Assembly (NCBI GenBank): GCA_030549775.1
Contig: CM060174.1
Coordinates: 69,923,466 to 69,987,465, forward strand
DNA from: Tamarix chinensis
Lineage: Eukaryota; Streptophyta; Magnoliopsida; Caryophyllales; Tamaricaceae
DNA length: 64,000 nt
Direction: 5' to 3'
The notes beneath the pieces are model-generated. The model saw nothing but the letters and a program-made list of their open reading frames with translations, was not told the DNA's origin and ran no database searches. Made by a program: the position numbers and the translations under genes. The first letter of the stretch is position 1. The number at the start of each line of letters is the position of its first letter. Of this stretch, positions 22,939 through 34,105 are shown in pieces.

Positions 22939-24859
22939 CTCAGTGGTTGAAAGAAAATGATGACAAATAGTAGTTAAGGTTGCTAATATACACATAATCT
23001 TATGGGAAATGAAGAGGGATGGATATATGACACAAAACCCTAATTCTCCAACTCAATTGTAGAAAATTTTAGGTAAATTTATGAAGAAATAGATCTAAAT
23101 TCCTTCATGCCTAAATTGGTGATAGTTGAAATGCTCCAAGGTAATATGCATTAGAAATTTTGAAACACAAGAAGGGAAAAGAAATGAAGAGGAGAGGAAA
23201 ATAAGAATCAACTATTGTAAAGATTTTTTGAAACATAAATTAATTGTTATGATGGTTCACAAAAGAGAAAGAATCAAGGAAGAAGAAGAATATAACGGAG
23301 GTAAGGTCATCAACAACCTTTCATCAATTCTAGAACCCCAAATCCATTTGAGGTAGAGAAATAGCTTGGATTACCTATCAAATATCATCAACGATGATTT
23401 AGAAATAATTTGAACCTTGATTTCTAAAATTCAAGATTGTTGGAAGAATTTTCTCATTTCAAGTGAAATTCAAATATCTCACAGGTTGGGTAAAATAATC
23501 AATTGGTTTGGTGTAGCTATCAACTTGTTACACAATTTGAGTGATGTCATGAAGCTAGTCAATTGGTTATCTTGAACCAAAACTCAAGCCGAAGAATGTC
23601 AGACCTCTCAACTAATTCATACCTCTAGTCAAGTCATGTGCCAGCAAACCATTTTCTTCCTCTTTTTTTCTAAAATTTTCTAAATGTTTTGCAAATCAAA
23701 CCCAAAATATATTTCTAAAACAAAATCAAACACCATCAAATCATCACAAAGTACATGAATTTTCTCTTGTTATATTCCTATTTTATGAGGTGTTACAAGG
23801 AACATGGATCGTAGAAGATGATACAAGTGAAAATCAAAAAAGAGAAAATCTCATAATTCTAAGTATGAACCTTTATTTGTTTAAATATAATAGTGTCATA
23901 TATAATTTTTCCCCTCATAATTGTAAATTTCCTTCTTTACTTCTTCTTTATTTTTTCTTCTTTATAAACCATGATTTTTTCCTTTCATTATAGAATGTTC
24001 TTTACAATTTGATTATGTTAAATGTATTATATGATAAGAGAATATTTTTCTTTGTAGATTAAGAAGGAGATAGAAGCATAAGTTGATATACTACCTAAAT
24101 GAGGCATAGATACTTGTTTTGGTACATTATATACATTTTAACCCTTCAGTTGAAATAAATTATTCTATATAGGATGCATACAGTTGTCGAATTCATAATG
24201 TATAAAGCTACTTAAGCTTTTAAAGATTCCTTTATCATTGTCATCCTTTCTGTTATCATATTAAGTTAAATGAGTTTTTGTAATTAATCACTCTTGAATA
24301 TAATTTAAAATGATCATATAACTATAATTTGCCACCAATTTCATCATCTAAATACTGAACATTATCACGCGATGGAGAGAAAGTGGGTCAACTATATTAA
24401 TCAAAAATTATTCAAAAATCTAAAAGAATGTGAAAAACTTATTGTCCAAGTAGTGAAGATAATAACTTGTACATATCTTATATGAATCCTAGTGCTTAAA
24501 CACCAAAACCCTATTGTACTAGCAAAGTTTGATAATGAAGACCATGTTTGGAAAAAAATTGAAGGAACTATAATGGTGGTTGAACATCATTTTATCCCTA
24601 AATAATTTAGTACAAGCATATATGCTATATAAATAAACCACCAACAAATGCAAAGAAGTATTCCAATAATAATACATCAATAATTCACAAATAGTACAAA
24701 GAATTATATTTAACATGGCCATTGCATTGTGTTTTTTAAAGATATAGCTTGTGATGATGGAGGTGCTTCAGCTAATGAAGGCGCTTCTACCTAAGGCTTT
24801 CATTTATAAAAAATAAATAAATAAATAAATAAGATCGACCACATTGCAATAGGTGGCAC

Positions 24860-25760
24860 TGAAATGATTGAAATGATTACAAAATGAAATTTTAAATTTG
24901 AAATAGAACATGAGGGGCAGACTATTTGTGCCAGTGGTAATATTTTGTCAACATATATAGGAGAATTTGTATGCAATCATTTACCTATTAATTATAAAAT
25001 GTAAGATGAAGTGCTAATATAAAAAAAAGTGTATGGGAAATAATATTGGTAATTTGTTTCACACACTTTAAATAATATTGCATTACTATTTAACGTTTTG
25101 TCTGATTATTATAATTTGACTATGATTTTGTGAAATTTGGTAGGTTGCTTTCAACAACCCTATTAATTAAAAGAAGTTGGTTCTTGCTCAAGTTACAAAA
25201 GCATGGATGAATTTTAAGTTTAATTTGGGAATAATTTTCATTTAAAAGGATGATGGAACTATCCAAAAAAAGCCAACAAAAAATTATCAAATCTTACCTT
25301 CAAAGTGGGATGTCTTGCTATTGAACAACTAATTGATGGAAATACCGTAATTTTATACTAAAAAAATGCATTCTTCACATATATTTTGTTTATATATCAT
25401 TATAATTTGGATTATTATTATAAGAAAAAAGTGTAGCAATATGAGAGCTAGCTTTAAAGAATCTATACCATCGAAACTTTCCTCACAAGGGATATGTTTG
25501 TCTTGAGCAAGAAATTGTGAGTGAAATTAACAAACTTTTGACAAAATTTTATTGTATCTAAAATTATAATATTTTTCACCTTTTTAATAAATTCATATTG
25601 TAAAGAGAGTTTAAGATCCTAAGATCACTATGATAGATAAACATTTCTTATGGAAAAATGCAAGGTTCCTTAAAGATGTAACTATTACTAATAAAGCTAT
25701 TAAGGAAGTCGTTGAGAAAATTATAATTTATTATTATTATATTCATTTATAGGTTTCAAT
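24860..25760 (+). pseudogene. Ptta/En-Spm plant transposase region of CACTA (plus)
   Basis: Reads 'FEIEHEGQTICASGNILSTY' and 'IGEFVCNHLPINY' (family: F.E.GQPIG...S..SS..G...R..VPI.Y), then 'VTKAWMNFKFNLG' and 'DDGTIQKKPTKNYQILPSKW' (AWR.FK..L, FKDDP....PP..Y..I....W), then 'KESIPSKLSSQGI' and 'LWKNARFLKDVTITNKAIKE' (LWKKAR..KDG.......). Several stops interrupt. It parallels 8,480-8,900 of the minus-strand element but covers more of the domain. Probably the relic of a TNPA-like DNA-binding protein. Confidence 0.75.
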
Positions 25761-25799
25761 TGGCCTTATAAAATTATTTGAAATATAACTCTTAGGCTA

Positions 25800-26640
25800 T
25801 GCTATATGATATAATGTATTTGAAACTTTTGAGATTGGTATATCATTTGCATCACTTGCAAATGATTTGTTGACTAAGGCTTTGGGAACAACCAACATTT
25901 GAGTAGTATCAAGATTAGTGGAGTATGAGTTACATTCAGAGATTATTTACACTCACAGGGTGATTCTCTAACAACTTCTATGCATGAGAATATGATAAAT
26001 TGGATAAAAGAGGAGATTGAGGAAAAAATAACACAAGAGACACAAGAAAAGATGGAAAAGACGTTGCAAGAGTGGTGGTTTAAGATTGATGCTCTCTTAT
26101 CCAATAAGGGCAAGGAAGTTATTCATACACCAAATATTTCTCTATTCCTGATATCAAAGGTATTAGGTTGAATTCACATTTATTTTGATAGGTATATTCC
26201 TTCCTCTATATTGAAATGCCTATAGTAATATTTTATTAGATAACATACAAATAAACATAGTGCTCATCTATTAGATAACATACCACAAAGCCTTTCTCAA
26301 TTTATGCACGATTCTCGTTTTTCTTTAAATTAACTCTCTGTCTACATTGATTCATATTCTTTTTACTAGTATAATAAATAAATAAGCTAAGTTATCTCTT
26401 AATATCATTACATTGATAAGATAAATGATTTATGTGTCTAATTTTTTAAGGTTAGATGACATGGTTGCTATTATTAAGTAACCCAGATCAACTAGCAGCA
26501 ATAGGTAGATTATGTATACGCCATGGAACCCAAAATGTCATGCTGCATAATAAACCCTTGGATGGCAATTACATGAAAGTTTTGTTGAGGTTCCTTTGGA
26601 ATGATGCTCCATTTTCTTATGCCAAATGATGAAGCTAGTA
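25800..26640 (+). pseudogene. CACTA second-gene C-terminal region (plus)
   Basis: 25,860-25,960 resembles the family's DVLTKALGTPEH.GRVRGVG block in disrupted form ('ALGTTNI'). A 63-codon frame with a Glu/Lys-rich helix follows (25,980-26,171, 'MINWIKEEIEEKITQETQEK'), then 'DQLAAIGRLCIRHGTQNVML', 'HNKPLDGNYMKVLLRFLW' and 'NDAPFSYA', equivalent to 7,393-7,719 of the minus-strand element. Broken by stops and AT-rich intron-like gaps. Confidence 0.62.
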
Positions 26641-26979
26641 CGTATACTATCCAACATGCACTCTCCTATTATATTGCGTGGACTAAAGTTGTAGTGGATC
26701 TAAATATTGAATTAATAATTATTTAATTTTAAAATCACTTATTTCTAAATCATGCTAACATGGTTTCTCAAATATATATTTTGTGATGGTTTTACTATAA
26801 AGCATAAATCACAACCTAATCAGGATACTCCACACCCCAATCAAGATACACTACACTCTAATTAGAATAGACCACAACCTCCACAAACTAAGAAACAATC
26901 ATTAGAAAAAAAAAAGACAAAAGGGTAAATGCTACGAAACCCATTTATAAGGAAACAAAGGGATAGTATAAGCCAAAAT

Positions 26980-27960
26980 TCTCAAGTTGTATCACTTTGG
27001 GGGGAAAGTGCATCAACTTGAGGATGTTGAAAGGTTATGCAGATGGAATGGAATTTGCATGATTGATCATTATTCCCTATTCCAAAGTTTTATGTTCCAT
27101 GAATATGATACTTTGATTGATCATGAATGTATCAATATAGTTCATAACAGAGGCAAAGTGGCGAATTCAATTATAGTAGAATATAAAAAGTGAGTAGCAT
27201 TAACTAAATGTATATAATTTAATATATTTAATTAGATATGTATTATCACAAGGTAATATAGTTTCATACAAGATTATGTTTGAAAGTTCTGAGCATGGAA
27301 GGAGATTTAATGTTGGGTTATTATGTCTAAATATGATTCTGATTTATAATAAGAAACTGTGGGATCGAGCACCGTATTTAACTGGCATTTTTTTTCATAT
27401 CCAAAAAAGAAATTATTTTTTTCTCCATATGTTCAAAAGTATGACTTCAAATTTATGTATCATATAAATGAAAAACATCATATTACTAAGCATGTAATCA
27501 CTTGAATTGCAGGAATCATTGGATATTTTTTATAGTTTATTGTGCAAGCCAAATGCATTATAGACTTGACTCTATGCATGGTCTTTTACTTGATGAAGTC
27601 ATATAAATTGTGAATATGTAAGATGCTTGAAACTTCAAATGTTTATTCATATATACATATATGCATTTATGTTTTACATAAATCACATTTCATATAATAT
27701 GCTATTCTTTTATGTTGGAGTAGTGCTATGAGAATATATCAAGCTAAGAAAGGGTTTAGGGAAGCAAGTGTAAATATTTGATGAGGTATAAACTATTTGG
27801 AGTTTAAAGGAAGATATCACCCTTATTATGAAAAAGGTATCACACTACGCAAGTGTCTAATACTATAATGTATTCAATTTTTTTATAGTCTCCTAACTAA
27901 TTGAATGGGATAGATTATGGATACTAGGTTATCAAGTTCATGAAAGAGATTATAGGAAAG
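26980..27960 (+). pseudogene. Ulp1-like protease relic of CACTA (plus)
   Basis: After an acceptor-like TTGAATTGCAG at 27,501-27,511 the plus strand reads 'NHWIFFIVYCASQMHYRLDS' then 'MHGLLLDEV'. This corresponds to the Ulp1/C48 block NHW.L.V(I)......YWLDS, containing the catalytic His. Upstream frames at 26,987-27,193 and 27,276-27,467 are exon-sized pieces at the expected place, of which only the second resembles the minus-strand element. 'YQAKKGFREA' downstream (about 27,740) may be the next block. The Cys-containing segment is not identified. Confidence 0.58.
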
Positions 27961-28050
27961 ATGAAAAACCAACCTTAAATTCAAAAGAAAGAAATTTTAA
28001 ATTTCTTAACTTTAAATAACTCTTACTTATGGATAATAACTAAAAAAATA

Positions 28051-29703
28051 TTAATTAATTTCGTAGTATTATCCGTTATATAGTGGTTGATCTTACACCA
28101 ATGAAGAAACTGATGAAGTTAGAAAGGAATGGGCCTCCATGGTTATTAGTCATTTGAATACCTAGCGTGTAAATATATGAATGGAACCTAGTGTTGTGAC
28201 ATGATTCTGCTTTGATGGTGTGATATAATGAATTATCATTATTATTGCTTATATAATTTCCAAAACTTGAGTTCATGGTTTCTTATTCATATCTTACTAT
28301 TGCTCTATTTTCCATGTTTATTTTACTTTTTTTATCTTGCTAATTTATGTCCACTCTTCACTATATGTAATTATCTTTTAATCTTCTTATTATTATCATT
28401 ATATTAATTAATAGCTATTTTACCACCTCCATTTCCACTCCTCATAAGTTATGTTTATAAAGATATAATGCAAGAGCAAACATAAAAAACTAGAAGTGTC
28501 ACTGCTATATCTACCATAAGAGAGATATCCATCATCTATCACATGATAAGTTCAAGGCTAAAAATGTGTCTACTAAATCCTAAAACAAAAATTAAACCAA
28601 ATATCCTCACTAATAAATTTAGTAGAAAATCCTATAAAACCGTCACGAATAAATCAATGGAAAAACTTGTGTTCCAAAATCCTAATCAAACTACAAAAGT
28701 ATAAAATGTCCTTTTACAACATCAAATGAGAAATTCAACACAATTTCCTTAAAACATAAAATATCTAAAATAATTACAAAAGTCCTAAAAGGATAATCTT
28801 CAAGCAGCTCTAACACTCATCCCATGTCAAAATCACATCAGAACTCAAGCCAAAGAACCTACATATAGATATCTAAACAAGTGTATTATCCGTATGATGA
28901 CATACCGAATAAACAACCCAACTCATAGTAATAACATGCTCATGTAAATTCACAAACTTGATAAAACAAGAATGGATGCTCTCAAATAAGGTCATGAAAA
29001 ATAGAACACCAAAATGTGTAAAATAATAATAATAGTAGAAGACCATGACCTAAGATCAATGCATATACCATAGAAAAATATACAATATTAACAAACCATG
29101 AATTCATAAAAGAACACTTTGTTATAGTTGAAATATGCCATCATAGGATAATTCCGTAGAAGATAATGAAATTCATGAATTATAGTTGGATTTGTGTCAC
29201 ACACTCACACGCAGTATTATGGCAAGATATACCTAGTGAATCATGGATAACAGAAGGATTCACACAAGAATATGATATGGCATAAGAAATATGAGGACTA
29301 ACTATAATAGAAGAACCCAGCACATTCACTTGAACACGATTATTTGCTCTATGTATTTCCATTTACACTATACTCTTATGTACATATAATCATTCCACTT
29401 TAGTTCATAGAACTACTTATAGATCAATTCCATGAAAAGATATTATATAACATATTCCAATTCAGATCAATACCCTTTTCCTTATATATGATATCATATT
29501 TCATTTGTTTCACTTATTCCACTTATTTAATTTACCTATTTACAATACATAGTAGTTCCTAAATCAATGGCATGATGGCCAAGGAACCCAAAACAAAGAC
29601 ATCACCTAAAGTTATATGATTATGGAAAACACTATGACCGATAGCCTTACAGCTATGGCTATCACAACCACTCGGGACACCCTAACCATAAAATATTAAT
29701 ATC
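28051..29703. other. Unassigned AT-rich DNA
   Basis: No coding feature or element end recognised. 28,440-29,060 has the A-rich look of decayed LTR sequence. The run ends at the LINE's presumed 3' tail. Confidence 0.4.
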
Positions 29704-30324
29704 CTTTTTTTATGGTTCATTGACAGTAAAAGCAGCAAGCAGCCTAACTGTAAGGCTTGAAAAATAAAATACAAGGAGTCAACAGTTCACTCCCCCTCCC
29801 TAGAAAGAAACATATATAGTACAACAGTTGTTAAGACCTTAATGTCAGAGCAGAGCTTGCTCGAAATACTCCTGATGGCTTAAAAGAAACACTCCACAAC
29901 AGAATTTCTACATACCTCCCCGACAAGCGATTAACCCTCAATCAACAGATAAATGTCTCCTTCGAACTCAAAGGCTACTAAAAGGCAGTCCTGCAACACA
30001 AAACAAGTGACAACTATCAATGAGATAAAACCTCAGGTTTGTCAGCATAAACTCCATATGTCACACCCAATTTTTGCTAGCTAAGAGAATGCACCATCCA
30101 TATGCAAACTTCCTTGTGAACATTGATTTCATAATAAGATCTGTAGCTGATGCACAATGTCATCAATCCTATAGTAAAAATTATGATGGCCATCTTTTAC
30201 CCAAAAATCCACCCTAGTCTTTACTAGAATCAAAAGCCAATTCATACATACATTTGCATTATCAAACACTATCTTATTTCTAAACTCCTAAATGGTTCCT
30301 ATAACTACAAAAAAAGGCAGTTAC

Positions 30325-30754
30325 TCAAATTTTACCTTTTATTCCCTTCCATCTCACTCTTAGCCAAGAAATAGAGGCAGCAAGCGTGTTTTTCGCCATC
30401 ACCCAAGTGTATCCCATCCAGTAGAACATGTCATACAACAATCTCTCAGTAATTTTGCAGTGCAGAAATAAATGCATGACAGATTCAGCTACAGTTTCAC
30501 AGAATGGGCAAATCGCATCAATAGAGCTGATAAGCCATAACTTCGCAACCTTATCCTTAGTGTTCAATTTTTGTTGTATCACAAACCATGTTAATAATTA
30601 GATCCTTGGTGGAGCTATACCAATCCAAATTCTTTTGAATGTGTTCTCTATCTCTTCTTCCCCTATACTATCTCTAAAGTGAGCTTTGCAGAAAGATTTC
30701 ACCATAAACACCCCACTGCTATCATGACCCCAAAATATGGTGTCTCCCTTATCT
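30325..30754 (-). pseudogene. LINE ORF2 C-terminal end with zf-RVT
   Basis: Reads 'GDTIFWGHDSSGVFMVKSF' (the family's D.I.W..S.+G.FSVKS), 'IWIGIAPPRI', a stop, then 'QQKLNTKDKVAKLW', 'CPFCETVAESVMHLFLHC' and 'WMGYTW'. The C-x2-C-x8-H-x4-C arrangement is the zinc-binding reverse-transcriptase tail (zf-RVT). It is separated from the rest of ORF2 by the LTR-A insertion. Confidence 0.87.
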
Positions 30755-31095
30755 TGTATTGACAAATTCTAATTTAACAAGTCCAATTAAAATGCCCCAA
30801 AAATACTTTTTTTAGGAAAAATAATTAAATAAGGATTTATTAGGGAATTAATTATTTTATTTATTTTGTTTAGAATAGGAAGGATTTATTTAGGGCAAAT
30901 TAATAAGAATTTATTAATATTTTTATAAAAGAAAAATTGGGCTTTTTCCTAATTAAAAAGGAATTTTGGAGAAATATTTTTAAAAAACCCTAAAATAGCC
31001 TAAAAAGGAGATTTAATATTATTTTATTTAAATATTTTTATTCTAAATACCCAAAATATTCTAATTAATTTATTTAACCCCAAACCACTTAATTT

Positions 31096-31165
31096 TTCCT
31101 TTTTCCTTTTTCCTTTTCCTTTTTCTTTCTTTTTTTTCCTTCTTTTCTTCTTTTTCTTTTCTCCC
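31096..31165. repeat. Homopyrimidine tract of LTR-A copy 3
   Basis: About 70 bp almost purely of C and T (CTTTTTCCTTTTTCC units). The equivalent part of copy 2 (21,745-21,840) is purine-rich on the plus strand, hence pyrimidine-rich in LTR sense. Confidence 0.8.
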
Positions 31166-31683
31166 GCCGGATTGGGCCTGAGTGCTGCCCAATTCTTCCT
31201 CTTTTCCTTCCTTCTCCCATGGCCTAGCGACGTTCCCTTTATGCGTGCATCCAAACACTACGTTTTGGAGCCTTTTTCCACTAAGATGCCGCGTCTCATT
31301 TAAAGGACTTATAACCGGCACCGACCGGCCTGGTTCTCTTCGTTTCCTTTTCTTTCCCGGCCATTGGTTCACCTCCCCTCCTTCCTTCTTCTTCCTCCTT
31401 TCTCCTCTGTCATCGAGCCTGCAACCTCCACCCCCAAAAATGGGGTCGCCGACCACAAAGGTTTTGACCAGCCATTTCTCCCTTCATTTTCTCCCTCTTG
31501 ACTTGCAGATTAGCTTGGCATGATCGGTTATCCTCAACTCTCGCTCATTCTCTCCCTATTTTCTCTTGAAGGATCGAACCCGATCAAAACTTTTGCCAGC
31601 CGATTACCGCTGCCGGCTGCCCCAACCCCTACATAGAATACCCTCCTGCCAACCCCCAAAACCCTACCATTCCCTCTAACCTC

Positions 31684-31691
31684 TATAAATA
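31684..31691 (+). promoter_or_regulatory. Putative TATA box of LTR-A copy 3
   Basis: TATAAATA in the context CTCTATAAATAGCC, 0.93 kb from the LTR start, conserved in position with copy 2. Transcription would start near 31,715, leaving about 3.1 kb of R-U5. Confidence 0.62.
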
Positions 31692-32231
31692 GCCTCGATT
31701 GGAGCATTTTCAAAACTTTTCCTCCCCAAAAACCTTAAGAGATAACCATGCACCACCTTGACTTTAGACGAGCCTTCTGCCGCCGATAGCCAACCTCATT
31801 GCCACCATTGCATCCCAAATTCTTCCTTGCATTGCACTCTAGCTAACTAAGCTCTCCACATCCTTCGATTCTTCTCGCACGAGCTGCCATAGCCGTGTGA
31901 AATCTCCTGTCCATCTCACAAAAATCTTTACCCCGCAACCTTTAAGCCGCTGTCTGCCACAGCATCCGCCACTTCTATTGCCTTCTACACCACCCAAAAA
32001 CTTCTTCTAATTCTCCTCCACCGAACCATAACCTTATTTTCTCTTTTCCCCTTCTATTTTCCTCTTTTTCTTCATCTTTTTCCCTCTTAGACTCCTTTTA
32101 TGGCCACCACCGTGCACCACCGTTGGTGCCACCCATCTCTGCCAATTCAAGGTGAAACCCTAGACCCTCTTAGCCCTTCTTTTATATTTATTTAAATTTA
32201 TTCTATTTTTATTCAAATTTTAATGGTTATT

Positions 32232-32233
32232 CG

Positions 32234-32298
<65 letters not shown>

Positions 32299-32860
32299 TA
32301 TTATTATTATTAGATATAATATTAATGCTAAATTTTCTTTGCAGGGTAGAGAGTAGGAATAAAATAAATAGGTTTATTAGTTTCAAATTTTAGGTATTAT
32401 TTGAATTATTATATGTTTTATTACCATTCTTATTATTATTGATAATATTATTATTATTTGTATAATAATTTTTTTATTATTGTTAATTATTTTAGAAGGG
32501 CCGAGACCTTAATTGTGTTATTAGTATTCGCACATATGCTTTTTAGTATTATTATTACTATTTTTACTATTATTAATAATATTATTATTATTATCTTTAT
32601 TATTTTAATATTATTATAAGTAATATAGGTTATTAATATTATTATTACTATTATTGAATAGTATTTCATTATTTAAGGGTGGAGTCGAAACCCCACCTTG
32701 TAATTTTAAGGCTTATATTATTATTATTATTATTAAGATTTCTATTAATATTACTATTATTACTAATAGTTTGTTATTATTAAAATTATTATTATTATTA
32801 TTATTATTATCTTTACTAACATTATTTTGGTGAAGGGTAGAAACCCTTATATCACCTTTT
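32232..32860. repeat. (ATT)n-rich tract of LTR-A copy 3
   Basis: Pure ATT/TTA run at about 32,236-32,296, followed by shorter interrupted ATT/TAT runs to 32,815. Confidence 0.88.
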
Positions 32861-33289
32861 TGTTTTGAATTACATTAGTATTATTATTAGTATTTTAGTA
32901 GTATTTTGTATAGTTAACTCTAGTATAGTATTATTTTAATTAAAAACCAAGTCTTAGGATAAGTTAGTAATTAATAGTATTTTTAGGAGGGAACCTAATT
33001 CCAGTACTTTTCCCATAATAGGTGAGCCCAGTTAAAGTTCTCAAGTGGTATAGGAGTGTGCTCCAAGACCGGTGACATTTTAGGTAAGGGGTGCTAAGGC
33101 CATATGTGTAATATGTGATTTTATGCTATGCATGCCATGTGATATGAATTATAGTGTATTTCATGTGAATATTGTATAATTGTTACGAATACAGCATGAT
33201 TATGGAGTTGAAGTATATTGGTGTGAATAAATTGTAGCATATGAATTATGTGTATAATTGTGTTACTATTATTGTATGATAATGTGGTT

Positions 33290-33605
33290 TTAGGGTTTTG
33301 CATGAAATTGCATGGCATTAGGGTTTTGCGTGGTGGTATTAATATTGCATAGTGTTAGGGTTTTGAATGGTGGTATTAATGTTGCATGGTGTTAGGGTTT
33401 GCATGGAAGTGTGGTTTACTTGGAGTTAGGGTTTGCATGGGAGCTAGGGTTTGCATGGGAGTTAGGGTTTGTATGGGAGTTAATGATTGGATGGGAGTTA
33501 GGGTTTGCATGGGAGCCAGGGTTTGCATGGAGTTAGGGTCTACATGGGAGCTAGGGTTTTCATGGGAGTGCGGTTTATGTGGAGTTAGGGTTTGCATGGG
33601 TGTTA
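33290..33605 (+). repeat. Minisatellite with TTAGGGTTTGCATGGGAG units
   Basis: Eleven AGGGTTT motifs in 315 bp. The later ones sit in an irregular 16-24-bp unit of the form GTTAGGGTTTGCATGGGA. Copy 2 has only scattered CATGCAAACCCTAGAA at the same place (19,800-19,865), so the array expanded in copy 3 or contracted in copy 2. Confidence 0.82.
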
Positions 33606-33774
33606 GGGTATGTCATGGTTAACTATGGTGGGATGGTTAACTAGGGTTGAAGTGGTTAACCTGAGTTGAGGAGTAAGCATGGTAGGAGTCTGATTTGCAT
33701 GTCTTGAAATGAACATCTGAATAAGATACTTAAAATATTAAATACATAAAGTGGAAGATGTTGAGCCGGGCCCA

Positions 33775-34105
33775 GACCGATCCACAACCTAAAATAGTGG
33801 CAGGGAATATTTCCCTCGCGACCAATCCATCGGCTAAAATAGTGGCAGGGCATGTACCCTCGCGACCGATCCACCAGCTATAATAGTGGGGGATCCCGAG
33901 CTCAACAAACCAAACTATATATGTTGTTAAGATGTGGGAAGACACTAATTACTTACAGTGGAACACCATATGAGAAGGGACCAGACTAATCCACCGGCAT
34001 AAAATAGTAGCAGGGTATGTTACCCTCGCGACCGATCAACTGGCTAAAATAGTGGCAATGCATGTACCCTCGCGACCGATCCACCGGATAAAATAGTGGG
34101 GTTCC
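33775..34105 (+). repeat. CCACCGG-ATAGTGG subrepeat cluster in LTR-A copy 3
   Basis: Six units near 33,779, 33,826, 33,869, 33,990, 34,035 and 34,079, mostly CCACCGGCTAAAATAGTGG with decay, spaced about 45 bp within two groups of three. Confidence 0.78.

Larger units (their letters stand above)
14311..23797 (-). mobile_element. LTR-B: TGTAACACC-type LTR-like unit, split by LTR-A copy 2
   Basis: The right end is ...GAGGTGTTACA at 23,797 and the left end is a mutated ..TAACACCCC at about 14,313 followed by GCGGAAGC. Both outer flanks belong to one CACTA element: DUF4216 on the left, Ptta region on the right. Without the 6.2-kb LTR-A insertion the unit is about 3.2 kb. Its 14,700-14,790 segment (reverse complement CTCATTACATAGTGTACT) matches the CATTACGTAGTGTACT segment of LTR-A at 625-650, so the two are related but diverged subfamilies. 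No coding sequence. A 5-bp TSD could not be made out. Best reading: an old solo LTR of a Ty3/gypsy family. Confidence 0.62.
23798..28050 (+). mobile_element. CACTA element (plus), second part
   Basis: Continuation of the element at 12,606-14,310 beyond the LTR-B insertion. It carries the Ptta-type region, its C-terminal block and Ulp1-like pieces in the order expected for the second half of a CACTA element. Total length without the insertion is at least 5.9 kb. I could not fix the 3' terminus; TATAGTGG at about 28,079 is one candidate. The stretch 23,800-24,850 is AT-rich with no recognisable domain. Confidence 0.78.

Noticed and set aside
31024..31523. Lys/Arg-rich frames around 31.0-31.5 kb
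   Set aside because: Translations of the pyrimidine tract and GC-rich LTR block; no domain.
33290..33605. Interstitial telomere tract
   Set aside because: AGGGTTT cores are separated by GCATGGGAG; there is no run of TTTAGGG units.
33376..33622. Repeat array considered as CRISPR-like or as a repeat protein
   Set aside because: Units are directly tandem without unique spacers, and this is eukaryotic DNA. The frames are repeat translations.
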